Shown in pieces: positions 17,712 through 25,755 of a DNA stretch of 64,000 nucleotides. Below the pieces are notes generated by a model that was not told the DNA's origin, ran no database searches, and saw nothing but the letters and a program-made list of their open reading frames with translations. The DNA comes from an uncultured Eubacteriales bacterium. GTDB taxonomy: Bacteria; Bacillota; Clostridia; Lachnospirales; Lachnospiraceae. The translations under genes were made by a program, and so were the position numbers. Position 1 is the stretch's first letter; each line of letters begins with the position of its first letter. The stretch lies in the NCBI GenBank assembly GCA_900542465.1, contig UQNS01000003.1, positions 97,125 through 161,124 of the forward strand. The letters are read 5' to 3'.

Positions 17712-18590
17712 ATGAATAAAATTGTTGCACTTATCGTAAACTATAACAGCAAAGAAAGTCTGACAGAATGCATAGACAGCATCCTTGCACAGGACGGAGG
17801 CGCTCCTGATATCCTTGTCGTGGACAATGCCAGCACTGATGGTACAAAAGAATATATCAAGGATTATCTTGAGTCCGGTCAGGTAAGATGGTTTGAACTG
17901 GACAGCTATCTGGGGTATGCGGGCGGTTATGAACATGGCGTAAGAGAAGCGGTCGAAATGGGATATAAGTTCATCTGGTTCGTTAATGTAAATTGCAGGG
18001 TAAGGTCCAATGCATTGAAGGAGTTCAAGAAGACGCATAATATCCTTGGGGGTCATTATGGATTTCTTGTCGGGAGAAGTGTGTCTAAGAACGGCTCTGT
18101 TTATGAGGCTCCTATGGTGACCGTCAAGAGGCGTATTACCAATTTTAACAGAGATCTCCAGCGGGTGGAGTTTGCACCATTTTTATCATGCTTCATACAG
18201 ACAGGAATCATAAAAAAGGTTTCACTTCCTATAGGAGAGTTTTTTGCGGGAGTAGACGATATTGAGTATACGAGACGTATATCGCTTAAGTATCCTTGTT
18301 ACTATGTAAAAGAAAGCGTCGTCGTTTCTAATAATTATGAAGAAGATAAATATAATATTGCAAATGTGCCCGAGGAAGAGCTTATGAAGTTTGACTACGA
18401 GTATAGAAACAAGTTTTACGTGTATAAACGCGAAGGCACAAAGGGACTCGTTTGCTGGTTTCTCGATACAAACAGGGACGTGGCACAGGTCGTTTTAAAT
18501 GCTCAAAGCGGAAAAGGTGCAAGGCTCGGTACCATTATGAAAGGTACTTTGAAGGGCTTTTTCTACAGACCTACGATCGACATGGCATGA
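17712..18590 (+). CDS. GT2 glycosyltransferase, galactofuranosyl/rhamnosyltransferase-like
   Basis: The 292-residue protein has the GT-A start VALIVNYNSKESLTECIDSI and the nucleotide-binding VVDNASTDGT of family 2. Downstream, where such enzymes normally show an NxD or DxD metal-binding triplet, this one reads FVNVNCRV (residues 90-97), so the Asp is replaced by Asn. A later acidic block FFAGVDDIEYTRRIS is intact and may be the catalytic base region. Its neighbour glf makes UDP-galactofuranose, so a galactofuranosyltransferase of the GlfT type is the leading guess. Whether the enzyme is active without the usual Asp is open. Confidence 0.8.
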   Translation: MNKIVALIVNYNSKESLTECIDSILAQDGGAPDILVVDNASTDGTKEYIKDYLESGQVRWFELDSYLGYAGGYEHGVREAVEMGYKFIWFVNVNCRVRSNALKEFKKTHNILGGHYGFLVGRSVSKNGSVYEAPMVTVKRRITNFNRDLQRVEFAPFLSCFIQTGIIKKVSLPIGEFFAGVDDIEYTRRISLKYPCYYVKESVVVSNNYEEDKYNIANVPEEELMKFDYEYRNKFYVYKREGTKGLVCWFLDTNRDVAQVVLNAQSGKGARLGTIMKGTLKGFFYRPTIDMA

Positions 18591-18616
18591 CATTAATATA
18601 AGAGGGAGGTATATTG

Positions 18617-19624
18617 ATGAGAGAAGAGTCTCTTGTTAGTATAATAATTCCGGTTTATAACACTGAAAAATATTTAAACAAATGTGTCTACAGTATTTTG
18701 GACCAGTCATGGGAAAATTTGGAGATCATTCTGGTGAACGACGGCTCAACAGACAACTCCAGAAGAATATGCGAGATGTTCGCTCAAAGTGATAATAGAA
18801 TTATTGTAATAAACAAAGAAAACGAAGGGGTATCATCTGCAAGAAATGCGGGACTTGACAGGGCAGGCGGCAAGTGGGTCCTGTTTGTGGATTCTGATGA
18901 CTATATTGAAAAGGATATGGTCGAAAATCTTGTGATCGCGGCGGAAAGAGCAGGAGCAGAAATAGCTATATGCAATTTTCGCATGGAGAATGCGCCTAAC
19001 CAGTCGGTCAAAAATCCGTTTGGTACGCCTATAAGTGATGGTGTCGTTGAGTCTATCACTGCGATCCAGGCTATGGAAGCTGCCCTGCTTCCGGATGCAT
19101 ACCAGACGAGTGCATGGGGTAAGCTGTTCACCCTGGAAATAATCAATGCAAATAATATCCGTTTCAATGAAAATTTTATCGTGTGGGAAGATTATGATTT
19201 CTTTTTCTCATATATGAGATATGCTGAGAAGGCAGTATATGCAAGCAAGACTCTTTATACCTATATTCAAAGGGAAGAAGCCGTAAGTCATAAGAAGACC
19301 GGAAGGAATATAGAGGACTGGAAGATCAAAAGCAGGTATTATGCGACCAAGAATGCGGAAAAGTATGTTTCCTCAGTGACTCAGGATCCTATCCTTCTTG
19401 CTTCGATAAGAGCTGACAGGGTAGAAACATCCGCCTATATGTATCTGATCTCTGATAATCCTGAGAAATCAAGGAAATATCTGTCTTATGTGCGAAATCA
19501 TTATGAGTCCTTCAGAGCCTATTGCGGCCTGAAAAATAAGGCTTTCAATAAAGTGGACAGGATCAATAAATACCCGTCTATGATGAAGGCTCTGTATAAA
19601 TTGAGAAAAAAACACAGAAAATAA
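18617..19624 (+). CDS. GT2 family glycosyltransferase
   Basis: The 335-residue protein is a standard family 2 glycosyltransferase: SIIIPVYNTEKYLNKCVYSI, then IILVNDGSTDNS, then SSARNAGLDRAGGKWVLFVDSDDYIE with an intact DSDD metal motif. The C-terminal half is helical without membrane segments. ATG 18617 is preceded by GAGGGAGG; a TTG codon 3 bases upstream is not needed. It belongs to the same gene run as the DUF4422 gene, the other GT2 gene and glf. Confidence 0.92.
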   Translation: MREESLVSIIIPVYNTEKYLNKCVYSILDQSWENLEIILVNDGSTDNSRRICEMFAQSDNRIIVINKENEGVSSARNAGLDRAGGKWVLFVDSDDYIEKDMVENLVIAAERAGAEIAICNFRMENAPNQSVKNPFGTPISDGVVESITAIQAMEAALLPDAYQTSAWGKLFTLEIINANNIRFNENFIVWEDYDFFFSYMRYAEKAVYASKTLYTYIQREEAVSHKKTGRNIEDWKIKSRYYATKNAEKYVSSVTQDPILLASIRADRVETSAYMYLISDNPEKSRKYLSYVRNHYESFRAYCGLKNKAFNKVDRINKYPSMMKALYKLRKKHRK

Positions 19625-19663
19625 ACACACGCAGCATTTGTTTAGTTTAGGAGAGTTGTTTAA

Positions 19664-20767
19664 ATGTATGATTATTTAATAGTTGGCGCCGGCTTGTTCG
19701 GGGCGGTCTTTGCAAGGCAGGCAGCAGATAAGGGGAAGAGCGTTCTTGTGATCGATAAGCGGAACCATATCGCGGGAAATGTGTACACGAAAGAGATAGA
19801 AGGGATCAATGTTCATCAGTATGGAGCACACATTTTTCATACAAATAACAGGCTGGTATGGGACTATGCGAACAGGTTTGCCGAATTCAACAGGTTCACC
19901 AACTCTCCGGTCGCTAATTATAAGGGCGAGCTGTATAGCCTTCCGTTCAATATGTACACATTTAATAAGATGTGGGGCGTCATCACGCCGGCAGAAGCGC
20001 AGGAGAAGATAAGATCTCAGGTAGAAGCGGCCGGGATCAGGGAGCCTGAAAACCTTGAAGAACAGGCTATAAGTCTTGTGGGTACGGATATTTATGAGAA
20101 GCTTATCAAGGGGTACACTCAGAAGCAGTGGGGACGTCCATGCAAGGAACTGCCGGCTTTCATAATAAAACGTCTGCCGGTCCGGTATACATTTGATAAC
20201 AATTATTTTAATGCTATGTATCAGGGAATACCTATAGGCGGTTATACCGGTATGGTAGAGCGCATGCTTAAAGGAATAATGGTGGAGACATCAACAGATT
20301 ACTTTGATGATAAGGAAAGATTCGACGCGTGCGCGAAAAAGGTAGTATACACAGGTCCGATCGACGCATATTTTGAATACAGACTCGGAACGCTTGAGTA
20401 CAGATCAGTCAGATTTGAAACAGAGGTCCTTGATATGCCTAATTATCAGGGAAATGCGGCAGTCAACTATACAGATGCAGAGACCCCGTATACACGTATT
20501 ATTGAACATAAGTTTTTTGAAATGGGCGATCAGCCTAAAACGGTTATTTCAAAAGAATATTCTTCTGAATGGAAGCCGGGAGATGAGCCTTATTATCCGG
20601 TAAATGATGATAAGAATTCAGCTCTTTACAGTAAGTATAAAGAACTTGCCGGCCTGGAAGAGAATAAGATCTTTGGAGGCCGGCTTGGTGAATATAAGTA
20701 TTATGACATGGATAAGGTTATTGAAAGTGCTTTAAATGCGGCGAAACGTGAGCTTTCAGAAATATAA
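19664..20767 (+). CDS. glf: UDP-galactopyranose mutase Glf
   Basis: Glf is the FAD enzyme that interconverts UDP-galactopyranose and UDP-galactofuranose. The 367-residue protein begins with the FAD-binding DYLIVGAGLFGAVFA and VIDKRNHIAGNVYT, followed by INVHQYGAHIFHTNN, the YTQKQWGRPCKELP block and RYTFDNNYFN, all characteristic. The nucleotide donor it makes is used by galactofuranosyltransferases, which fits the two GT2 genes just upstream. A terminator follows 12 bases after the stop. Confidence 0.97.
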   Translation: MYDYLIVGAGLFGAVFARQAADKGKSVLVIDKRNHIAGNVYTKEIEGINVHQYGAHIFHTNNRLVWDYANRFAEFNRFTNSPVANYKGELYSLPFNMYTFNKMWGVITPAEAQEKIRSQVEAAGIREPENLEEQAISLVGTDIYEKLIKGYTQKQWGRPCKELPAFIIKRLPVRYTFDNNYFNAMYQGIPIGGYTGMVERMLKGIMVETSTDYFDDKERFDACAKKVVYTGPIDAYFEYRLGTLEYRSVRFETEVLDMPNYQGNAAVNYTDAETPYTRIIEHKFFEMGDQPKTVISKEYSSEWKPGDEPYYPVNDDKNSALYSKYKELAGLEENKIFGGRLGEYKYYDMDKVIESALNAAKRELSEI

Positions 20768-20778
20768 GCAGGAAGAGG

Positions 20779-20818
20779 GAAGTCTTTCACAGGATGCTGA
20801 AAGATCTTCTCTTTTTTT
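20779..20818 (+). terminator. Terminator after glf
   Basis: GAAGTCTTTCA pairs with TGAAAGATCTTC across an 8-base loop and is followed by TCTTTTTTT. Confidence 0.8.
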
Positions 20819-20846
20819 ATCAAAAAACGGAGCCAGGGAGTTAGGA

Positions 20847-21116
20847 ATGAAGATATTTGTATACAACCTCAGAGAATTTGATGAAAAAGGAAGGATCGGA
20901 TTTGCGGGATTGGATGTTGTCGAAAATGAAATTGGAATGTATTATTATGACCATGTAGATGAGATCTTGAAGAACAGATATATAAGCGTGATCAATGCCA
21001 TGCCGAATGCGCATGTCTTCCCGCATATGGGGGTTTGTACAGATGTTGCGGTGCGTGATATGGTGGTAAATTCGCTGCTTAAAGCAAAAGATTTTTTTGA
21101 GGTAAGAGAAAAATGA
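20847..21116 (+). pseudogene. Collapsed D-lactate dehydrogenase (VanH/LdhA-type) with internal in-frame deletion
   Basis: The 89-residue open frame has a good start (TTAGGA then ATG) and no stops. The first 14 residues (MKIFVYNLREFDEK) look like the N-terminus of a D-2-hydroxyacid dehydrogenase. From residue 15 the sequence (GRIGFAGLDVVENEIGMYYYD, later PNAHVFPHMGVCTDVAVRDMV) matches the family's far C-terminal catalytic segment with the active-site His in FPHM. About 230 intervening residues, including the whole NAD-binding domain, are absent, yet the frame is kept. It cannot be a working dehydrogenase. It could be a true deletion relic or a new small protein. The stop overlaps the next start as ATGA. 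Confidence 0.7.
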
Positions 21117-21739
21117 TAAAATTAGAAAAAACAAGTGTTATGAATTTTGAGAATGCTATGCGTGGAGCCAGAAATCCATTAAACAGCTGGGGAAGATATG
21201 ACAGTGAGATAGTGGATGGGAAGTTCGTGTTCGGGCCGAATGATCTTGATCTTGCACGCAGACTTGCCAAGGCGGGGCCGGACCACAGGAAATTTATCAG
21301 ACAGATATTCATTTCGGTCGATATTACGGCACCTATGTATTGGTGGAAGGAATATGATACATATAAGGTCGCTACTGTAGCTAACTCAACATCAACAATG
21401 CATAAGATACATTCTAAAGAATTCAGCCTGGATGACTTCAGCTGTGACCACATGACAGAAGAGGGCATCGATATCCTGAAGGACTATATCGTCAGAATGG
21501 AGAAGATCCGTCTCGACTATATCGAGACCAAGGACAAGAGCCTGTGGTATACTCTTATTCAGCTCCTGCCATCAAGCTATAACCAGATGAGAACGTGCAC
21601 ATTCAATTATGAGACTGTTCTTAATATGTACCATTCAAGAAAGTCTCATAAGCTTCAGGAATGGCATGAATTCTGTGACTGGATCTTAGAACTTCCATAT
21701 TTCAGGGAGATTTTTATAGAGGAGAAGGAAGAAAAATAA
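21113..21739 (+). CDS. Conserved protein of phages and Firmicutes, unknown function (possibly ThyX-like)
   Basis: This 208-residue protein belongs to a family I recall from phage and Firmicute genomes, usually annotated hypothetical. Conserved-looking blocks are NFENAMRGARNPLNSW, GPNDLDLARRLAKAG, HRKFIRQIFISVDITAPMYWW, KEYDTYKVATVANSTSTMHK and the C-terminal WHEFCDWI. The SVDIxAPxYWWKExxTY arrangement recalls the core of flavin-dependent thymidylate synthase ThyX, but no RHRxxS motif is present, so that link is tentative and enzymatic activity is doubtful. The ATG overlaps the previous stop by 4 bases and rqcP starts 1 base after its stop, so it may be coupled to both. Confidence 0.65.
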   Translation: MIKLEKTSVMNFENAMRGARNPLNSWGRYDSEIVDGKFVFGPNDLDLARRLAKAGPDHRKFIRQIFISVDITAPMYWWKEYDTYKVATVANSTSTMHKIHSKEFSLDDFSCDHMTEEGIDILKDYIVRMEKIRLDYIETKDKSLWYTLIQLLPSSYNQMRTCTFNYETVLNMYHSRKSHKLQEWHEFCDWILELPYFREIFIEEKEEK

Positions 21740-21740
21740 A

Positions 21741-21980
21741 ATGAGATTAGATAAATTTCTAAAGGTCTCAAGACTTATAAAAAGACGTACTATTGCAAAT
21801 GAGGCCTGTGATGCGGGAAGAGTAAGTCTGAACGGAAAAACGGCCCGTGCATCAGCAGAAGTAAAAGCGGGAGACATCATTGAGATCGCATTTGGAGATA
21901 AGTCTGTAAAGGCGAGAGTTAAAGCAGTTATGGAAACTATACATAAGGAAGATGCCGAAAAAATGGCAGAACTTATCTGA
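21741..21980 (+). CDS. rqcP: S4-domain RNA-binding protein RqcP (YabO)
   Basis: The 79-residue protein is nearly all S4 domain: MRLDKFLKVSRLIKRRTIANEACDAGRVSLNGK. In Bacillus subtilis RqcP works with RqcH on split 50S subunits to add poly-alanine tails during ribosome quality control. The position just before divIC and tilS-ftsH is the conserved chromosomal context of yabO. In spore formers yabP and yabQ normally lie between yabO and divIC; here only a terminator does. Confidence 0.92.
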   Translation: MRLDKFLKVSRLIKRRTIANEACDAGRVSLNGKTARASAEVKAGDIIEIAFGDKSVKARVKAVMETIHKEDAEKMAELI

Positions 21981-22041
21981 TAAAGTAAAATTATAGTAAA
22001 ATGTCGTGCTATTAGCTTGATATTAGGAATTTTAAATGTTA

Positions 22042-22083
22042 AAGTCTAATCAATATTATCAATATTGATCAGGCTTTTTTTAT
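22042..22083 (+). terminator. Terminator between rqcP and divIC
   Basis: AAGTCTAATCAATATT pairs with AATATTGATCAGGCTT (small internal loop) around a 3-base loop, followed by seven T. Confidence 0.75.
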
Positions 22084-22098
22084 TAGTGGGGATGACCT

Positions 22099-22428
22099 AT
22101 GCGATTAGAGACCAGAAGGCAGAAGGAAAAGAAGATTCGTAATAAAAAGGTTCGCGGTATACTTGGAATAATTGCCGTGACGGGTGTTATCATCGTGCTT
22201 TTTATTATTTTTCTTGGAAGCAGGAGGGCTACAGCTATTAAAAACAGGGAATATGACCAGAGAATCCAGGAGATTCAGGCAGAGATCGATGCACAGAAGC
22301 TCCGCAGCGAGGAATTACTCAAGAAGCGGGAATATACAATGACCAGAGAGTATATCGAAGGTATTGCCAAGAGTAAGCTGGGGCTCGTATACCCTGGAGA
22401 GATAGTTTTCCATGCGGAGGATAAGTAA
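22099..22428 (+). CDS. divIC: Septum formation initiator DivIC/FtsB-like
   Basis: The 109-residue protein is a bitopic membrane protein: a basic N-terminus (RRQKEKKIRNKKVRG), one transmembrane segment (ILGIIAVTGVIIVLFIIFLG, about 25-45) and a coiled coil (IQEIQAEIDAQKLRSEELLKK). This is the DivIC/FtsB architecture, part of the FtsL-DivIB-DivIC division complex. The C-terminal KSKLGLVYPGEIVF motif is typical. It directly precedes tilS, whose TTG start abuts the divIC stop. Confidence 0.88.
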   Translation: MRLETRRQKEKKIRNKKVRGILGIIAVTGVIIVLFIIFLGSRRATAIKNREYDQRIQEIQAEIDAQKLRSEELLKKREYTMTREYIEGIAKSKLGLVYPGEIVFHAEDK

Positions 22429-23931
22429 TTGAAGTCCGGTGATGTTATCGCAAAAGTGCGCAGATTCATAATGGAAAATGAGATCTCCGCAAAAATGATC
22501 AAAACAAAGAATATAATAGTAGGTCTTTCAGGAGGGGCAGATTCTATCTCACTTCTTTTCATTCTTAATGAACTCAGAAAAGAAGGAGGTGAATATGCCT
22601 CTCTTAATTTGCGTGCAGTCCATGTGAACCATTGCATTCGGGGAGAAGATGCCGACAGGGATGAGGTGTTTTCCGAAAATTTCTGTAAGCTGAATGATAT
22701 ACCTTTTACAGCGGTCAGAGTTAATGTACCGGATATAGCGCTGAAAAGGAAAGAGAGTCTGGAAAAAGCTGCACGTGATGAACGTTACAGAATTTTCCGC
22801 ACTGAGGGAGAAAAGATGGGCGATCATCTTATTGCAACTGCCCATCATAAAAACGATCTGGCAGAGACCCTTATTTTTAACATTTCAAGAGGTACCGGAT
22901 ATAAGGGGCTGATAGGGATCAGACCAGTTAACGGCAATATTATCAGACCTCTTTTGGGCATAAGCAGAAGGGAGATAGAGAGGTTTACGGGTGAAAAGGA
23001 TCTGGAATTCGTAACGGATTCAACAAATGAGGACATGACCTACACCAGAAACTTCATAAGAAAAGAAATTATTCCGCTTATAGAAGACAGACTTAATCCG
23101 GAACTGGCAGACCATCTTTTCAGGATTTCGGAGATAGCATCCAAGATAGATGCCCATATAGAGAAGCATGTTGACGCGGCATTAGAAGAAGCGGGACTGA
23201 TAAAAGATGATCTGGCGCATGTGGAGGAATTCAAAATATCAAGGTACATATTGGAAGGCCTCGACGATATCGTATTGGACAGCTTTTTGATCGAGGCCGT
23301 TAAAGCATTCAAAGGTGATGCCGAAGACCTGTCGGGTGAGCGGATAGAGGCATTGATCAGAGCTTTCAAAAAAAATGAAGGCTCTCTGGAGACCAAGACG
23401 CTGGAACTGGGAGCGGGGATCCGGGCTCTGGTCAACAGCAAGGGTATAAAGTTTCAAAAACTGCCGGAAAGACCTGTATTATCACCAGGTCCGTCTGAAA
23501 GAAAGTATGTGATCCTGGATGAAACTAACCGCCATAAACTTGAGAAAAACGGAAGTCTCGTCATAGAGGCGGAAGATCTTATCTTAAGACTTGAGATCTC
23601 GGAAAGCTTCACTAAAAACCATAGCTCTGACTATACTAAGTTTTTCGATTATGATAGAATTAATACTAATGTTTTTCTGAGAAAAAGAGCTATTGGAGAC
23701 TGGATCCGGCTTTCTGAAAATTCCAGTAAAAAGCTGAAAAAGGATCTGATCGACCAAAAGATCCCCAGAGAAAAAAGAGATGATATCTGGCTGCTGACCG
23801 ATGCAGGATCTGAGGTCATATGGGCTGTCGGAGTGAGGCAGGGATTCGGCAGTCTGTTGAGAGACGACCGGACTAAAGGCCGTGTTCTCAAGATTGCAAT
23901 TGAAAAAAGGAACGGAGACAATAATGAATAA
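22429..23931 (+). CDS. tilS: tRNA(Ile)-lysidine synthase TilS
   Basis: TilS converts C34 of the CAU-anticodon isoleucine tRNA to lysidine, an essential modification. The 500-residue protein has the PP-loop GLSGGADSISLLF (residues 32-44), HVNHCIRGEDADRDE, TAHHKNDLAETLIFNISRGTG and RNFIRKEIIPLIE, then the TilS substrate-binding and C-terminal domains (FLRKRAIGDWIRL). A TTG start is used at 22429 with GCGGAGG 8 bases upstream; the preceding TAA ends divIC. The last 8 bases overlap the ftsH start. Hypoxanthine phosphoribosyltransferase, often between tilS and ftsH, is missing. Confidence 0.94.
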   Translation: MKSGDVIAKVRRFIMENEISAKMIKTKNIIVGLSGGADSISLLFILNELRKEGGEYASLNLRAVHVNHCIRGEDADRDEVFSENFCKLNDIPFTAVRVNVPDIALKRKESLEKAARDERYRIFRTEGEKMGDHLIATAHHKNDLAETLIFNISRGTGYKGLIGIRPVNGNIIRPLLGISRREIERFTGEKDLEFVTDSTNEDMTYTRNFIRKEIIPLIEDRLNPELADHLFRISEIASKIDAHIEKHVDAALEEAGLIKDDLAHVEEFKISRYILEGLDDIVLDSFLIEAVKAFKGDAEDLSGERIEALIRAFKKNEGSLETKTLELGAGIRALVNSKGIKFQKLPERPVLSPGPSERKYVILDETNRHKLEKNGSLVIEAEDLILRLEISESFTKNHSSDYTKFFDYDRINTNVFLRKRAIGDWIRLSENSSKKLKKDLIDQKIPREKRDDIWLLTDAGSEVIWAVGVRQGFGSLLRDDRTKGRVLKIAIEKRNGDNNE

Positions 23932-25744
23932 CAAGAGACGAGGATCTGGTTTTTTCCTGCTGGCAAGTTTGATAATCTTCGCACTTATGATGATAACAGT
24001 GTATTTTTCAAATAATGCAGGAAATGTTAAAAAAGACTATTCATACTCAGACTTTAAGAGTGAAGTGGAAGCCGGACATGTAAAAGAGATCAATATTACT
24101 CAGAATGAGGAAGTGCCTACCGGTAGAATAAGTGTTAAGGTAGATAATGATTCAAAGGAACGAAAATTAAATGTTTCTGATGTCAAGGAGATCGAAAAGT
24201 ACCTTCAGGAAAAAAACATAGCTTATAAACTAAATGACGTTAAAAGGAATTCAAATCTATGGATGGATATAATTCCTTTGATAATAATGGTTGCAGCAGT
24301 AGTCATTCTTATAATGATGCTTGGACGTCAGGGCGGCGGTGGCAGAATGGCGTCATTTAGCAAGAGCAAGGCCAGGATAGATGACAGTGCCAAACGGGTT
24401 ACATTCAGAGACGTAGCAGGTCTTGATGAAGAAAAGGAGGAATTGGTAGAACTGGTAGATTTCCTCAGAGACCCGATAAAATATACAAGGCTCGGAGCCA
24501 GAATACCTAAGGGCGTTATTCTTACAGGCCCTCCGGGAACAGGAAAGACACTTCTTGCCAAAGCGGTCGCAGGTGAAGCAGGTGTACCTTTCTATACGAT
24601 ATCAGGTTCTGATTTTGTGGAAATGTTCGTCGGCGTCGGAGCGGCAAGAGTGCGAGACATGTTCGCAGAAGCCAAGAAAAATGCACCATGCATCATTTTC
24701 ATAGATGAGATAGATGCTGTTGCAAGACAGAGAGGTGCAGGTCTTGGCGGTGGTCATGATGAAAGAGAGCAGACGTTGAACCAGATGCTCGTTGAAATGG
24801 ACGGCTTCGGAACTAATTCCGGAATTATCGTTATGGCGGCTACTAACAGGATAGACATCCTTGATCCGGCGATCCTGAGACCTGGAAGATTCGACAGGAA
24901 GATCGCGGTAGGAAGACCGGATGCTAAGGCAAGGCTCGAGATCCTAAAGGTGCATGCATCCAAAAAACCTATGGGTGATGATGTGGATTTGGAAGCGGTT
25001 GCTAAGACAACTGCAGGATTTGCAGGAGCAGATCTGGAGAACATCCTTAATGAAGCTGCTATCAGGGCGGCAGGACTCGGACATCACTATATTACTAACG
25101 ACGATGTAAAAGATGCCTTTATAAAGGTCGGAATAGGTAAGGAAAAGAGAAGCAGAGTTATATCAGATAAGGAAAAGAAGATCACAGCTTACCATGAGTC
25201 AGGTCATGCTATCCTTTTCCATGTTCTGCCGGATGTGGGGCCTGTTCATACAGTTTCCATCATTCCTACAGGACTTGGAGCTGCAGGATATACTATGCCT
25301 GTGCCGGAAAGCGATGAGATCTTTAATACAAGAGGTAAAATGCTTCAGAATATCATTGTTTCTCTTGGAGGAAGAGTGGCGGAAGAGCTTGTATTCGACG
25401 ATATCACTACAGGCGCATCTCAGGATATAAGACAGGCTACAGCTGCAGCCAGAGATATGGTCACTAAGTACGGATTTTCGTCAAAGCTTGGACCTATAAA
25501 CTATGAGACCAAGTCAGATGAGGTGTTTATAGGGCGTGAGCTTGGACATACAAGAGATTACAGCGAAAATGTAGCAAGTCAGATAGATGAAGAGGTCCAC
25601 AGGATAGTAGAAGACTGTTATAAAGAAGCTAAGAAGATCATTGGACAGAACAGACATATTCTTGATAAGTCAGCTGAGTTATTGCTTCAGAAAGAAAAAA
25701 TTTCAAGAGAAGAGTTCGAGAGCTTATTTACTGAAGAAGTATAA
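23924..25744 (+). CDS. ftsH: ATP-dependent zinc metalloprotease FtsH
   Basis: FtsH is the membrane-anchored AAA+ protease that degrades unassembled membrane proteins and regulators. The 606-residue protein has two transmembrane segments (about 8-28 and 108-130) around an extracytoplasmic domain, Walker A GPPGTGKT near residue 201, Walker B IIFIDEID, the second region of homology RPGRFDRKI, and the zinc site HESGH near residue 423. ATG 23924 follows AACGGAGAC; the frame extends upstream into tilS but those codons are not FtsH-like. It overlaps tilS by 8 bases and is followed after 11 bases by a membrane protein gene. Confidence 0.97.
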   Translation: MNNKRRGSGFFLLASLIIFALMMITVYFSNNAGNVKKDYSYSDFKSEVEAGHVKEINITQNEEVPTGRISVKVDNDSKERKLNVSDVKEIEKYLQEKNIAYKLNDVKRNSNLWMDIIPLIIMVAAVVILIMMLGRQGGGGRMASFSKSKARIDDSAKRVTFRDVAGLDEEKEELVELVDFLRDPIKYTRLGARIPKGVILTGPPGTGKTLLAKAVAGEAGVPFYTISGSDFVEMFVGVGAARVRDMFAEAKKNAPCIIFIDEIDAVARQRGAGLGGGHDEREQTLNQMLVEMDGFGTNSGIIVMAATNRIDILDPAILRPGRFDRKIAVGRPDAKARLEILKVHASKKPMGDDVDLEAVAKTTAGFAGADLENILNEAAIRAAGLGHHYITNDDVKDAFIKVGIGKEKRSRVISDKEKKITAYHESGHAILFHVLPDVGPVHTVSIIPTGLGAAGYTMPVPESDEIFNTRGKMLQNIIVSLGGRVAEELVFDDITTGASQDIRQATAAARDMVTKYGFSSKLGPINYETKSDEVFIGRELGHTRDYSENVASQIDEEVHRIVEDCYKEAKKIIGQNRHILDKSAELLLQKEKISREEFESLFTEEV

Positions 25745-25755
25745 AGGAAAAAGAT

